Below the pieces are notes generated by a model. That model was given only the letters and a program-made list of their open reading frames with translations, had not been told where the DNA came from and did not search any database. 12,555 bases of DNA from positions 1 to 12,555 of the forward strand of contig JAPLGF010000291.1 of assembly GCA_026390275.1 (NCBI GenBank), given 5' to 3'. Below, in pieces: positions 1 through 6,445 of this stretch. Position 1 is the first letter of the stretch, and each line of letters opens with the position of its first letter. The position numbers and the translations under genes were made by a program. The DNA is from Candidatus Atribacteria bacterium. GTDB lineage: Bacteria > Atribacterota > Atribacteria > Atribacterales > Atribacteraceae.

Positions 1-486
1 TCTCCCGGCAATCATTTCCACCGCAGCGCCAACCGCTGCCTCAACTTCATAAATATTACCGATTAATTTCATATAAGATTTTCCCCCCATTCCGGTGGCC
101 AAACGAACTTCATTCACCAAAATGTTGGCGGTTTTGGCGGCGATATCAGCAGCACTGATACTGGCTACCACAGAAAAAGATTCAATCACCGCCACCGCGT
201 CCCAGATCTCGCATTCAACGGTTCCGATAATAGCCGGGATGACCTGGGGATGTAAGTTGGGGATAAAAAGCTCGTCAACAATATATCCTCCCCCGATTTC
301 CTTTCCCCGGGAGAGGGCGGCATCAACGGCCGCGACTTCCCCGGTGACAATGATGACAAATTTCCCCGGACAAATGGTTTTGGCATCTATGATCTGGATG
401 GGAGCGGCCTTGACCATTCCATCCAACGTCTTGAGACCCATGGCGATGCTATTGAGTTCTAAGACTCCCAGAACGATTATTTCCAT
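1..486 (-). CDS. pduT: PduT-like tandem-domain BMC shell protein (BMC-T), 3' end cut by window edge
   Basis: My translation of the minus strand from the ATG at 486 stays open to position 1 (162 codons), so the C-terminus lies outside the window. The product has two BMC domains, roughly residues 1-88 and 95 onward, as in pseudohexameric trimers of the PduT type (about 184 residues in Salmonella). The segment AKTICPGKF places Cys39 where PduT has Cys38, the residue that binds a [4Fe-4S] cluster in the central pore; the second domain keeps the PduT-like run ATGMGGKSYM. Expected role: a shell facet protein able to pass electrons between cytosol and lumen. It follows the PduS-like gene by 15 bp, with a GAGGG ribosome site in the gap, which fits the known PduS-PduT partnership. 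The family call is firm; the bound cluster is inferred from the Cys. Confidence 0.9.
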   Translation of the reverse strand, partial: MEIIVLGVLELNSIAMGLKTLDGMVKAAPIQIIDAKTICPGKFVIIVTGEVAAVDAALSRGKEIGGGYIVDELFIPNLHPQVIPAIIGTVECEIWDAVAVIESFSVVASISAADIAAKTANILVNEVRLATGMGGKSYMKLIGNIYEVEAAVGAAVEMIAGR

Positions 487-501
487 ATTATTCAGTTCCC
501 T

Positions 502-1824
502 CTATCCTGTTATGATGACTCTCTCTTGATTCACCAGCGTCACTTGACCAGTTATGCTGGCGTGTATCTTCGCTCCCCAGCTTCCAGGAGGAATATCTGC
601 CAGGAGAGCCCCTTCTGTGACTTGGTCTCCAACCTTCACCACCGGTATTGAGGGTGGCCCTAGATGCTGTTGGAGTAAAACCTCTACCCTGGTGGGGTTG
701 GTTTCAAAGACGGAAGTTAAATCCGGTTGATCATATTGCCGGATCTGCAATCTCTCTTTAATCCTCGAAACCGGTATTTTTCGATTGATGAGATCATTCA
801 CCCGATTCCCTTTTCTCTTGACCGATAACTGAGGACGATAGTTGGATTCGATCAAGCTGGTTTTAATGGCATGGTTGACCATCCGGGGTGAAAGATCCAT
901 CGGACAGGCAAAAACCTCGCATAGGCCACATTCACTACAGAGAAAAGCACTCTCGACCACTTCGGGAGGAACATCCAGGCCAAAATTGATACTCCTCATG
1001 ATCTTGTGGGGGTACAGTTCGTGTCCCAAGAGATAACGGGGGCACAATTCAGTGCAATAGGTACACTGACAACAAGCCGCCTTGCTCTGTTTCACCACCC
1101 AAGACATCGACATACTCTTTTTTTGAATCAGAAAATGATGGGGGGGGAGAACGATCAATCCGGTCATGGTTTTGGTAACCGGGGCATTGAGATCCCTTTC
1201 AATACTTCCCATCATCGGACCACCGACGATGACCACCGGATCTTCCACTTTGGCGCCGCCACAAACGTCGATCACCCCCTGAATCGACATCCCGATCCGG
1301 GCATTCACCACGGAAGGATTCTTTATTTCTCCAATACAGGTCAAAGTTCGACGGGTCACCGGTTTACCCAGGGAGGCCAGATAAATATTCCTGAGGGTCT
1401 CGACATTGCTCACCAGGCATCCCACCGTCGGTGGGAGTTGTCCCTGGGAGACAACTCTTCCCGTCACCATGTTAACCAAGATCTGTTCATCTCCGGCTGG
1501 ATAAAAATCGTCGAGTAAGGCCAGTGAGAGATTCTTTCGACCTTCAATCATCGACTCCATCTGATGTACGATAGGAGTATGCTTTTTCTTCAGGGCAATG
1601 ATTCCTTTTTTCGCACCGGTAGCCTGAAGAACCAGCTCCCAACCCCGAACCACATCTTCGCCGTGGAATTCCAGAATATATTTGTCGTGGAACAAAAGGG
1701 GCTCACACTCGGTCCCGTTGGCGATTACTATTTCCACCTGATTCCCGAGTTTGACATAAGTGGGGAAACCTGCTCCCCCCGCTCCCACAACCCCCATCTG
1801 TTTAATGGTTTCAATCAGGTCCAT
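502..1824 (-). CDS. pduS: PduS-like flavin/Fe-S electron-transfer protein (RnfC/NuoF-like) of the microcompartment
   Basis: The 440-residue product has the PduS/RnfC architecture. A Gly-rich flavin-binding run, GVVGAGGAGFPTYVKL, lies at residues 11-26, followed by NGTECEPLL. An SLBB-type domain comes next, then two 4Fe-4S motifs (CxxCxxCxxxCP at Cys251/254/257/261 and CxxCxxCxxxxCP at Cys296/299/302/307), and a C-terminal lipoyl/RnfC-like barrel ending in VIITG. In the Pdu system PduS is a cobalamin reductase that binds PduT; in other BMCs the family is thought to re-oxidise NADH through the shell. No cobalamin enzyme is visible here, so the electron acceptor is unknown. I chose the ATG at 1824 because MDLIETIKQMGVVGAGGAGF matches family N-termini. 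An upstream TTG at 1884 would add 20 unlike residues and overlap the preceding gene. Confidence 0.9.
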   Translation of the reverse strand: MDLIETIKQMGVVGAGGAGFPTYVKLGNQVEIVIANGTECEPLLFHDKYILEFHGEDVVRGWELVLQATGAKKGIIALKKKHTPIVHQMESMIEGRKNLSLALLDDFYPAGDEQILVNMVTGRVVSQGQLPPTVGCLVSNVETLRNIYLASLGKPVTRRTLTCIGEIKNPSVVNARIGMSIQGVIDVCGGAKVEDPVVIVGGPMMGSIERDLNAPVTKTMTGLIVLPPHHFLIQKKSMSMSWVVKQSKAACCQCTYCTELCPRYLLGHELYPHKIMRSINFGLDVPPEVVESAFLCSECGLCEVFACPMDLSPRMVNHAIKTSLIESNYRPQLSVKRKGNRVNDLINRKIPVSRIKERLQIRQYDQPDLTSVFETNPTRVEVLLQQHLGPPSIPVVKVGDQVTEGALLADIPPGSWGAKIHASITGQVTLVNQERVIITG

Positions 1825-1849
1825 AGCAGTTTCATCCCATCCAGCATTA

Positions 1850-2137
1850 TTATTTCTGATACAGGAATTGACCTTTTTCCTCAACTAAATCAACGATTCC
1901 CATAATCACACAATCAACCGCTTTTTGATAGGTATCCTGGGTTTGACGGGCAGAACTCCCTTGCGATAGAAGCACCATTTCACCATGCCCGGAACCAACC
2001 AAATCGACGGCAATATGACATTCATGGAGTAAATCGCCGTTTGGCCGGCACGCTTGGACCAGAAGATACCTTCTTCCCTGGACCCCATCGCTTTTCTGGG
2101 TACTCACCACCGTTCCCATCACTTTTCCGAAAATCAT
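1850..2137 (-). CDS. EutN/CcmL-type pentameric vertex protein (BMC-P), first of two copies
   Basis: A 95-residue protein of the EutN/CcmL/PduN family, which forms pentamers that cap the vertices of microcompartments. Visible family features are the start MIFGKVMGTVVSTQKSD, the central VDLVGSGHGEMVLLSQGSSAR loop region, and the closing IVDLVEEKGQFLYQK. The start at 2137 is set by the strong ribosome site GAGGAAGAA directly before the ATG; a more upstream in-frame start at 2155 would place this site inside the gene. It lies 25 bp upstream of the PduS-like gene and 30 bp downstream of the second BMC-P gene, so it is almost certainly co-transcribed with both. Confidence 0.93.
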   Translation of the reverse strand: MIFGKVMGTVVSTQKSDGVQGRRYLLVQACRPNGDLLHECHIAVDLVGSGHGEMVLLSQGSSARQTQDTYQKAVDCVIMGIVDLVEEKGQFLYQK

Positions 2138-2167
2138 TTCTTCCTCTTTTAACAATTGGTGGGTTTC

Positions 2168-2473
2168 TTATGAGTCATTCCGGTCTTTTTGAAACACATA
2201 GGCTCCATCGATCTCAATAGCATCAACAATTGCCACAATGGTGGCGTCGCTTGGTTTCCCCTCGGTGACGGCTGTCATTCGGGCACTACTTCCCGCGACA
2301 TAAAACACCACTTCCCCAGTCCCCGCCCCGACACTGTCCATAGCCACCAGGTAATCTCCTTGGCCCTGCAAGGTGGTGGGGTTGATTTTTTCTAAAAGCA
2401 AAAATTTTATACCTTCGATCTTGGGCTCTTTACAGGTGGAAACCACGTTTCCAATCACTTTAGCCAGTATCAT
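2168..2473 (-). CDS. EutN/CcmL-type pentameric vertex protein (BMC-P), second copy
   Basis: A 101-residue EutN/CcmL-family protein starting MILAKVIGNVVSTCKEP, with the hallmark AMDSVGAGTGEVVFYVAGSSAR and a closing AIVDAIEIDGAYVFQK. It is clearly a paralogue of the gene just downstream but not a recent duplicate, because most surface positions differ. It has a longer loop after the first strand (EKINPTTLQGQGDY) and a charged tail, KDRNDS. A weak AAGG ribosome site precedes the ATG at 2473. It sits 12 bp after the BMC-H gene. Having more than one BMC-P paralogue is common in BMC loci, and mixed or alternative vertices are possible. Confidence 0.93.
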   Translation of the reverse strand: MILAKVIGNVVSTCKEPKIEGIKFLLLEKINPTTLQGQGDYLVAMDSVGAGTGEVVFYVAGSSARMTAVTEGKPSDATIVAIVDAIEIDGAYVFQKDRNDS

Positions 2474-2485
2474 TTTTCAGACCTT

Positions 2486-2803
2486 TTAATCAATCATTTT
2501 TGAAGAATTCTTCACCTGGCCCCTTCCCAGGGGAAGTGCTTCATCAACGTTAGTATGAGGCCGGGGAATGATATGAACCGAAATCACTTCGCCAACTTTT
2601 TCAGAAGCTGCCTGACCGGCATCCAGAGCAGCCCGAACCGCAGCAACATCGCCACGGATAATGGCGGTCACATAGCCACCACCGATTTTCTCGTAACCGA
2701 CCAATTCCACTCGAGCGGCTTTCACCATGGCATCGGAGGCTTCGACCAGGGCAGCAAAACCACGAGTTTCGATCATACCCAACGCATCGCTATAAATATC
2801 CAT
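2486..2803 (-). CDS. Hexameric BMC shell protein (BMC-H, PduA/EutM-like)
   Basis: A 105-residue single-BMC-domain protein, the facet hexamer of the shell. The pattern ALGMIETRGFAALVEASDAMVKAA, KIGGGYVT, IRGDVAAVRAALDAG and SVHIIPRPH is typical of PduA/EutM. The pore loop reads Gly-Gly-Gly where PduA has Gly-Ser-Gly, so the pore lacks the serine side chain. After the canonical end (IPRPH) there is a tail of about 20 residues, VDEALPLGRGQVKNSSKMID, so the protein is slightly longer than usual for PduA. I took the ATG at 2803: AAGGAG lies 11 bases before it, while the GTG at 2812 in the same frame is only two bases from that site. This is the only single-domain hexamer gene in the window. Confidence 0.94.
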   Translation of the reverse strand: MDIYSDALGMIETRGFAALVEASDAMVKAARVELVGYEKIGGGYVTAIIRGDVAAVRAALDAGQAASEKVGEVISVHIIPRPHTNVDEALPLGRGQVKNSSKMID

Positions 2804-2867
2804 CTGTCTCACTTCTCCTTATTTAAGGTATTCAATACTGGAAACCCTTTTGTAGAGGCTGGATTTT

Positions 2868-2900
2868 ACTGGTTATTCGTAACTGGTTACTCATTCCCGA
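2868..2900. repeat. Degenerate heptamer repeat patch in the kinase/BMC-H gap
   Basis: Read in steps of seven, the plus strand gives actggtt, attcgta, actggtt, actcatt, cccgat. The two 14-base halves at 2868-2881 and 2882-2895 share their first eight bases. The units attcgta and cccgat also occur in the larger repeat patch at 12402-12555. The patch ends at the stop codon of the kinase gene and is the most distinctive content of the 97-bp gap before the BMC-H gene. No clear terminator or promoter was seen here. Confidence 0.5.
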
Positions 2901-4397
2901 TCAGGCATCACGGTACTTAAAGAGGCGAAGATACTTTTCATAGGCGTCATCCCAGCGACTTTTATCTCCCGGTTCATAACGAACGATCGCCGAAGAATGA
3001 AGCGAGATTTCTCGACCTTCTTTTAAACTCCCGATTTCGCCATCTGCCTTCAACTGCATGATCAAGTTCCCCACCGAAGTGGTTTCGGTCGGTCCGGCAA
3101 TCACCGGAACCCCCTTGGCATCGGCAATCCATTGACAGAGGGTTTTATTTTGAGTTCCCCCTCCAACAATATGAAGCAATTCGAGATGGCGGCCGCTGAT
3201 CCGTTCCAATAACTCCAGGTTATAACGGAACTTCAGGGTCAGACTTTCATAAAAACACCGGGCAATTTCACCCATAGAACTGGGAAATTCTTGCCCTTTT
3301 TGTTGACAATCTTTTTGAATGACTTGGGGCATATCCGCTTGAGGCTTACCAAACAGTGGATTATCTACATCCATATATGCTTTAGATGGTCCCGCCGCTT
3401 CTGAAGCAAGAACAATTTCCTCCCAACTCAAATCGTTTTCCTGACCACTTTTCCAGCGATTACGGCATTGTTGGATAATCCACAAAGCCGTAATGTATTT
3501 CACCACCATGTTTTTTCCTTCTGGAATGGCGTTGTTACCATAATCCGAGGCAAATACCATATCGGATAGAATCGGTTCTGGCGTTTGCATGCCCATGATC
3601 GCCCAGGTCCCCAGGCTGATAAAAGCCCAGTGTTTCTCTTCATCGATGACCGGTATACCGGCCACTGCCGATGCCGTATCATGGGTGGCGGAAGCTACTA
3701 CCGGAAGCGAACGAATAGCCAATTGATCGCATACCCCGGGTTGGATCATTCCAATGGTTTCACCCGGCATGATCAAATCGTTGAGAATAGACGGGGATAC
3801 TCCGATGCGATCGAGAATCTTCTTTTCCCAGGTTCGGTGGCGCTGATCGCATAAGAGGGTCATGGTGGCATTGGTATACTCGTTAACCGCTCGACCAGTA
3901 AGAAAATAATTCAAGAGGTCGGGCATCATCAGCATTTTACGCCCGCTTCTAATCTCCAAAGCGTTTTCATATCGAAAAGAAAAAAGCTGAAAAATACCCA
4001 TGATCTCATTGGTCGATCCTGCCGATAACTCGAATAATTCTCTTTGGGGAAGTATTTCATATAATAACCGGGACCGGTCGTGGCGGTTTTTATCCCGATA
4101 AGTCACCGGATTGGAAATCAATTTTCCTTGTTCATCAATAAAACCAAAATCACAGCCCCAGGTATCAACTGCCAACGACCGAACATCTGGATACTTAGAC
4201 AGGGAAGCCTGAAGTCCCTTCGTGAGTTCAGAAAACAAGTGAAGAATATCCCAGTAAAGGGTCCCGGTAACCTCCACCGGACCGTGCTCGAAACGATGGG
4301 TCACATCCATGGTGGCTTTTTTCCCATCATAACTCGCCACCATGGCTCTTCCGTTGCTGGCGCCAAAATCGAAAATGAGATATTTCTTTTTTGCCAT
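2901..4397 (-). CDS. rhaB: Rhamnulokinase-like FGGY-family sugar kinase
   Basis: A 498-residue FGGY kinase. The phosphate-1 motif DFGASNGRAM starts at residue 10. It is followed by the sugar-site motif DTWGCDFGFID, the mid-protein SLGTWAIMG, and the adenosine motif IVGGGTQNKTLCQWIADA, then GPTETTSVGN. This pattern and length are those of L-rhamnulokinase, which phosphorylates L-rhamnulose at O1 so that an aldolase can yield dihydroxyacetone phosphate and L-lactaldehyde. Related ketose substrates, such as L-fuculose or a ribulose, cannot be excluded from sequence alone. I chose the ATG at 4397, seven bases after GGAGG; another ATG six bases upstream is too close to that site. It is the first gene of the BMC operon, so the sugar it commits probably feeds the microcompartment. 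Confidence 0.85.
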   Translation of the reverse strand: MAKKKYLIFDFGASNGRAMVASYDGKKATMDVTHRFEHGPVEVTGTLYWDILHLFSELTKGLQASLSKYPDVRSLAVDTWGCDFGFIDEQGKLISNPVTYRDKNRHDRSRLLYEILPQRELFELSAGSTNEIMGIFQLFSFRYENALEIRSGRKMLMMPDLLNYFLTGRAVNEYTNATMTLLCDQRHRTWEKKILDRIGVSPSILNDLIMPGETIGMIQPGVCDQLAIRSLPVVASATHDTASAVAGIPVIDEEKHWAFISLGTWAIMGMQTPEPILSDMVFASDYGNNAIPEGKNMVVKYITALWIIQQCRNRWKSGQENDLSWEEIVLASEAAGPSKAYMDVDNPLFGKPQADMPQVIQKDCQQKGQEFPSSMGEIARCFYESLTLKFRYNLELLERISGRHLELLHIVGGGTQNKTLCQWIADAKGVPVIAGPTETTSVGNLIMQLKADGEIGSLKEGREISLHSSAIVRYEPGDKSRWDDAYEKYLRLFKYRDA

Positions 4398-4444
4398 TCC
4401 CATTCCTCCAGCTCATTCATCTTGGGGTGAACCTGGACGTCTCT

Positions 4445-4513
4445 TTACCGAACAACCACCCACTCGATACCCGCCGCATCGCAAAATACTTTCAATTCCT
4501 CAACCCAATTCCC
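4445..4513 (-). pseudogene. Possible 3' remnant of a lost gene
   Basis: A 22-codon open frame on the minus strand encodes GNWVEELKVFCDAAGIEWVV plus two residues, then TAA. It reads like the C-terminus of a real protein (helix, then a strand of the type AGIEWVVV, as in sugar-phosphate isomerase/epimerase TIM barrels), yet it is closed by a TAG just upstream and has no start. Removing one G from the GGGG run at 4511-4514 would join it to the open frame above (up to 4691), which looks less protein-like. The family suggestion is weak, and chance coding is possible. Confidence 0.2.
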
Positions 4514-4686
4514 CTAGGTTCCATGAATGTGGTTGCAGTTTATAGCCTGAATGAAAGATTCCATGCCTGAATTTGAATGAATCGAAGTGGTTGTTATGAA
4601 ACTGTATCTCAACTCCTCTCTTGACACCAGATTTACCGAAAATTTGTATTTTGAGGATGGGGAATAAGAGGTATTTCAATATTCTT

Positions 4687-4712
4687 AACATTTAATGTTC
4701 AAAAATTAACAT
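4687..4712. promoter_or_regulatory. Overlapping palindromes, candidate operator of the BMC operon
   Basis: AACATT-T-AATGTT (4687-4699) is a perfect dyad, and ATGTT...AACAT (4695-4712) is a second dyad sharing its right arm. Together they cover the -10 and the expected start site of the leftward promoter at 4703-4731, an ideal place for a repressor. The second dyad has the spacing and arms of GlpR/DeoR-family operators, which fits the DeoR-type gene just to the right. Binding is inferred from position and symmetry only. Confidence 0.45.
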
Positions 4713-4731
4713 ATTACCGGAATCGTGTCAA
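4703..4731 (-). promoter_or_regulatory. Sigma-70-type promoter for the kinase/BMC operon
   Basis: On the minus strand, TTGACA (4731-4726, six of six to consensus) is followed after 17 bases by TAATTT (4708-4703). Transcription would start near 4696 and run left into the kinase gene with a leader of about 300 bases. The box overlaps the inverted repeat on its upstream side and palindromes on its downstream side. Confidence 0.6.
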
Positions 4732-4807
4732 GAGAGGAAAATGATCTTTTAGAGAAGGTTCGGCTTAGGTGGAGAAAATTGACCGGAAAAATAATAATTG
4801 GTTTACA

Positions 4808-4836
4808 TTGTCACGTAATCCGGTTTGCGGTATGAT
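4808..4836 (+). promoter_or_regulatory. Sigma-70-type promoter for the deoR-type regulator
   Basis: TTGTCA (4808-4813) and TATGAT (4831-4836) are separated by 17 bases, each five of six to consensus. Transcription would start near 4843 and give a leader of roughly 215 bases before the regulator's ATG at 5058. It is divergent from the leftward promoter, with about 77 bp between the two -35 boxes. A second, weaker candidate (TTGACG at 4940, AT-rich downstream) lies closer to the gene. Confidence 0.5.
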
Positions 4837-5057
4837 AGTTTGTTGGGTACACCCGTTATCAGGTTCTAATCAATAGGAGCTCAAGAAGCTTAAATTCTGA
4901 AGTATATCGCTGTACCTAGCAAAAAGGGGTATATCCATATTGACGTTTCTTTTGATATGTTATTTTCTTAATAAGAGGGAAAGAATAGGCTTATTGTTTG
5001 TAATATATTATACATATATTGTTAAAAATAATTACAAAAAAGAAGATATTTCCTCAC

Positions 5058-5837
5058 ATGGCAAATAGAAGAGATCGAATCGACTATATCACCAATACCC
5101 TCTCCCTGCGGGGATTGGTCAATATTAGAGAATTATCGGATAAATTAGAAGTGTCGGAAATGACCATTCGAAGAGATTTGGACCTGTTGGCGAAAGAAAA
5201 TATCGCTCAAATTATTCATGGTGGGGCAATTCTTAAGAAAAGCATCTCCCCTGAGAATGAAAAAGATGTGTATTTGATTACCAAAGAAGAATCGCAAATG
5301 ATACGGGAGAAGATGAAAATATGTCAAATGGCCGCCTCTCTGATCGAACCCAATGACATCATTATTATCGATACCGGGACAACCACCGAGCATCTTCCCA
5401 AATTCATTCCCCCCAGCATTCCTCTCACCATCATTTGTTTTGCCCTCAATGTCCTGTTTGGTCTCTATGAAAATAAAAACTTTAAAATCATCATGACGGG
5501 TGGTTACTTTCACGATAACACCCTGATGTTTGAAAGTCCCGAAGGAGTGGAATTCATCAAAAAAGTGAGAGCCAACAAGGCTTTTATAACTGCGGCTGGA
5601 GTTGATGAAAAATTAGGAGTGACCTGCGCCACCACCTATGAGGTTGAAACCAAAAAAGCGGCGATAGAGTCTTCCGAAACGAAGATATTATTAAGCGATT
5701 CAACCAAATTCGGGAAGATCCGAATAGCCCATTTCGCCGACTTAAAGAATTTTGATATCGTTATTACCGATACCGGGATTCCGGAAGAATACCAAAAATA
5801 CATCAAGGATTTAGGAATCAAGCTATATTTGGTGTAA
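5058..5837 (+). CDS. DeoR/GlpR-family transcriptional repressor
   Basis: A 259-residue regulator with the full DeoR layout. An N-terminal winged helix-turn-helix (RGLVNIRELSDKLEVSEMTI, then RRDLDLLAKEN) ends in the family hallmark HGGAIL. A sugar-phosphate-sensing domain follows, with IIDTGTTTEHLPKFI, a TGGYF motif, AFITAAGVDEKLGVTC and LLSDSTKFGK. Members usually repress sugar catabolic genes until a sugar phosphate binds. It is the only plus-strand gene and is divergent from the kinase/BMC operon, so that operon is the likely target, and palindromes sit over its promoter. I took the ATG at 5058, giving MANRRDRIDYI, which matches family starts. An in-frame TTG at 5019 would add 13 atypical residues. 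The ribosome site is weak (AGAAGA, 12 bases away). The effector is unknown. Confidence 0.9.
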   Translation: MANRRDRIDYITNTLSLRGLVNIRELSDKLEVSEMTIRRDLDLLAKENIAQIIHGGAILKKSISPENEKDVYLITKEESQMIREKMKICQMAASLIEPNDIIIIDTGTTTEHLPKFIPPSIPLTIICFALNVLFGLYENKNFKIIMTGGYFHDNTLMFESPEGVEFIKKVRANKAFITAAGVDEKLGVTCATTYEVETKKAAIESSETKILLSDSTKFGKIRIAHFADLKNFDIVITDTGIPEEYQKYIKDLGIKLYLV

Positions 5838-5869
5838 AAAACCTTGTTTCCCCTCCTCCCGGCATAAAA

Positions 5870-6445
5870 TCACTCTAAATTGGCATGACGCTCCATCATA
5901 TCGTGATAAGCCTTTTCCTTCCAATCATACACCAATGAAAGGATACAGGCGTCACAAAAAATCATCAGCGAGTGTTCAAAACGGGTTCCCCCCGATCCGG
6001 CAGACGCGGAGAGCTGAACGGTTTGTCCTGCTCGTTCGGGATGGAATTCAATGGTGTAGCTGGCAATCTGATGAAGCGGTGATGTATCTCGCCCCAGGAT
6101 GGCCACCACTTCTGCCCCGTACTTTCTGGCTTTTTCAGCAAATAAAAGAACCGATCCGGTGGAACCCGACCCCGAAGCCACCACTAAAATATCACCGGGG
6201 ACAATAGATGGACAATCGACTTCGCCCACAATATGCACTTCATGACCGAGATGCATGAGCCGCATGGCAAATCCTCGCAGGATAAGAAAACTCCTTCCGC
6301 GAGCCCAAAAAAAGAACCGTCGCTTCGATCCTTCGGGATGGAGCATATGAATAAAACTGAGAACCTTTTCGGGATCGACCGTGGCGAGAAGATTTTGTAC
6401 TTCCTCACAGATGACGCGTGTCGCTTCGTGAAAAGACAAACTCAT
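5870..6445 (-). CDS. hxlB: SIS-domain sugar isomerase, 6-phospho-3-hexuloisomerase (PHI) type
   Basis: A 191-residue single SIS-domain protein, the usual length for 6-phospho-3-hexuloisomerase, which converts 3-hexulose-6-phosphate to fructose-6-phosphate in the ribulose monophosphate pathway. Family features are ARGRSFLILRGFAMRLMHLG (normally a GxGRSG start), HEVHIVGEVDCPSIVPGDIL, the phosphate loop VVASGSGSTGSV, and the late QLSASAGSGGTRFEHSLMIF segment. Two positions differ from the common pattern: Ala for Gly before the RGRS, and Ser for Glu in SGSGxT. The start overlaps the preceding synthase gene by 41 bases and has a strong site, GAGGAGG, seven bases before the ATG, so the pair is translationally coupled. 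Other SIS-domain sugar-phosphate isomerases are the main alternative. Confidence 0.78.
   Translation of the reverse strand: MSLSFHEATRVICEEVQNLLATVDPEKVLSFIHMLHPEGSKRRFFFWARGRSFLILRGFAMRLMHLGHEVHIVGEVDCPSIVPGDILVVASGSGSTGSVLLFAEKARKYGAEVVAILGRDTSPLHQIASYTIEFHPERAGQTVQLSASAGSGGTRFEHSLMIFCDACILSLVYDWKEKAYHDMMERHANLE

Larger units (their letters stand above)
4614..4738. repeat. 14-bp perfect inverted repeat around a 97-bp segment
   Basis: TCCTCTCTTGACAC at 4614-4627 is repeated in perfect inverse orientation at 4725-4738. Beyond the 14 bases the two copies stay loosely similar for about 25 more bases, towards the inside (GATT, CCG, then AT-rich TTTTGA). Both copies carry the -35 hexamer TTGACA and point at each other. 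Only the right copy has a good -10. Possible readings are an inverted duplication of a promoter/operator, a small MITE-like element (no target duplication seen), or an invertible segment. Confidence 0.6.
4398..5057. other. 660-bp divergent intergenic region between kinase and regulator genes
   Basis: This stretch separates the leftward BMC operon from the rightward deoR-type gene. It holds a leftward promoter (4703-4731), a rightward promoter (4808-4836), palindromes at 4687-4712, a 14-bp inverted repeat at 4614-4627 and 4725-4738, and a possible gene remnant near 4445-4513. The remainder is AT-rich, especially 4940-5040 just before the regulator. The kinase transcript would have a leader of about 300 bases. 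I recognise no riboswitch in it, though one cannot be excluded by eye. Confidence 0.6.

Noticed and set aside
95..529. 144-codon plus-strand open frame at the left edge
   Set aside because: It lies opposite the PduT-like gene, whose two BMC domains are unmistakable, and its translation has no recognisable motif.
1006..1518. 170-codon plus-strand open frame inside the PduS-like gene
   Set aside because: His/Asn-rich antisense shadow of a clearly coding minus strand.
1825..1884. Upstream TTG start for the PduS-like gene
   Set aside because: It adds 20 residues unlike the family, overlaps the BMC-P gene and has no better ribosome site than the ATG at 1824.
4500..4691. 63-codon minus-strand frame as an independent gene
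   Set aside because: Start lies about five bases from the predicted transcription start without a ribosome site, and the translation is repetitive and rich in His and Phe; only a weak remnant call nearby was kept.
5838..5869. Bidirectional terminator between the convergent deoR-type and PHI-like genes
   Set aside because: The 32-bp gap has no inverted repeat of useful length; termination signals may lie inside the coding ends.
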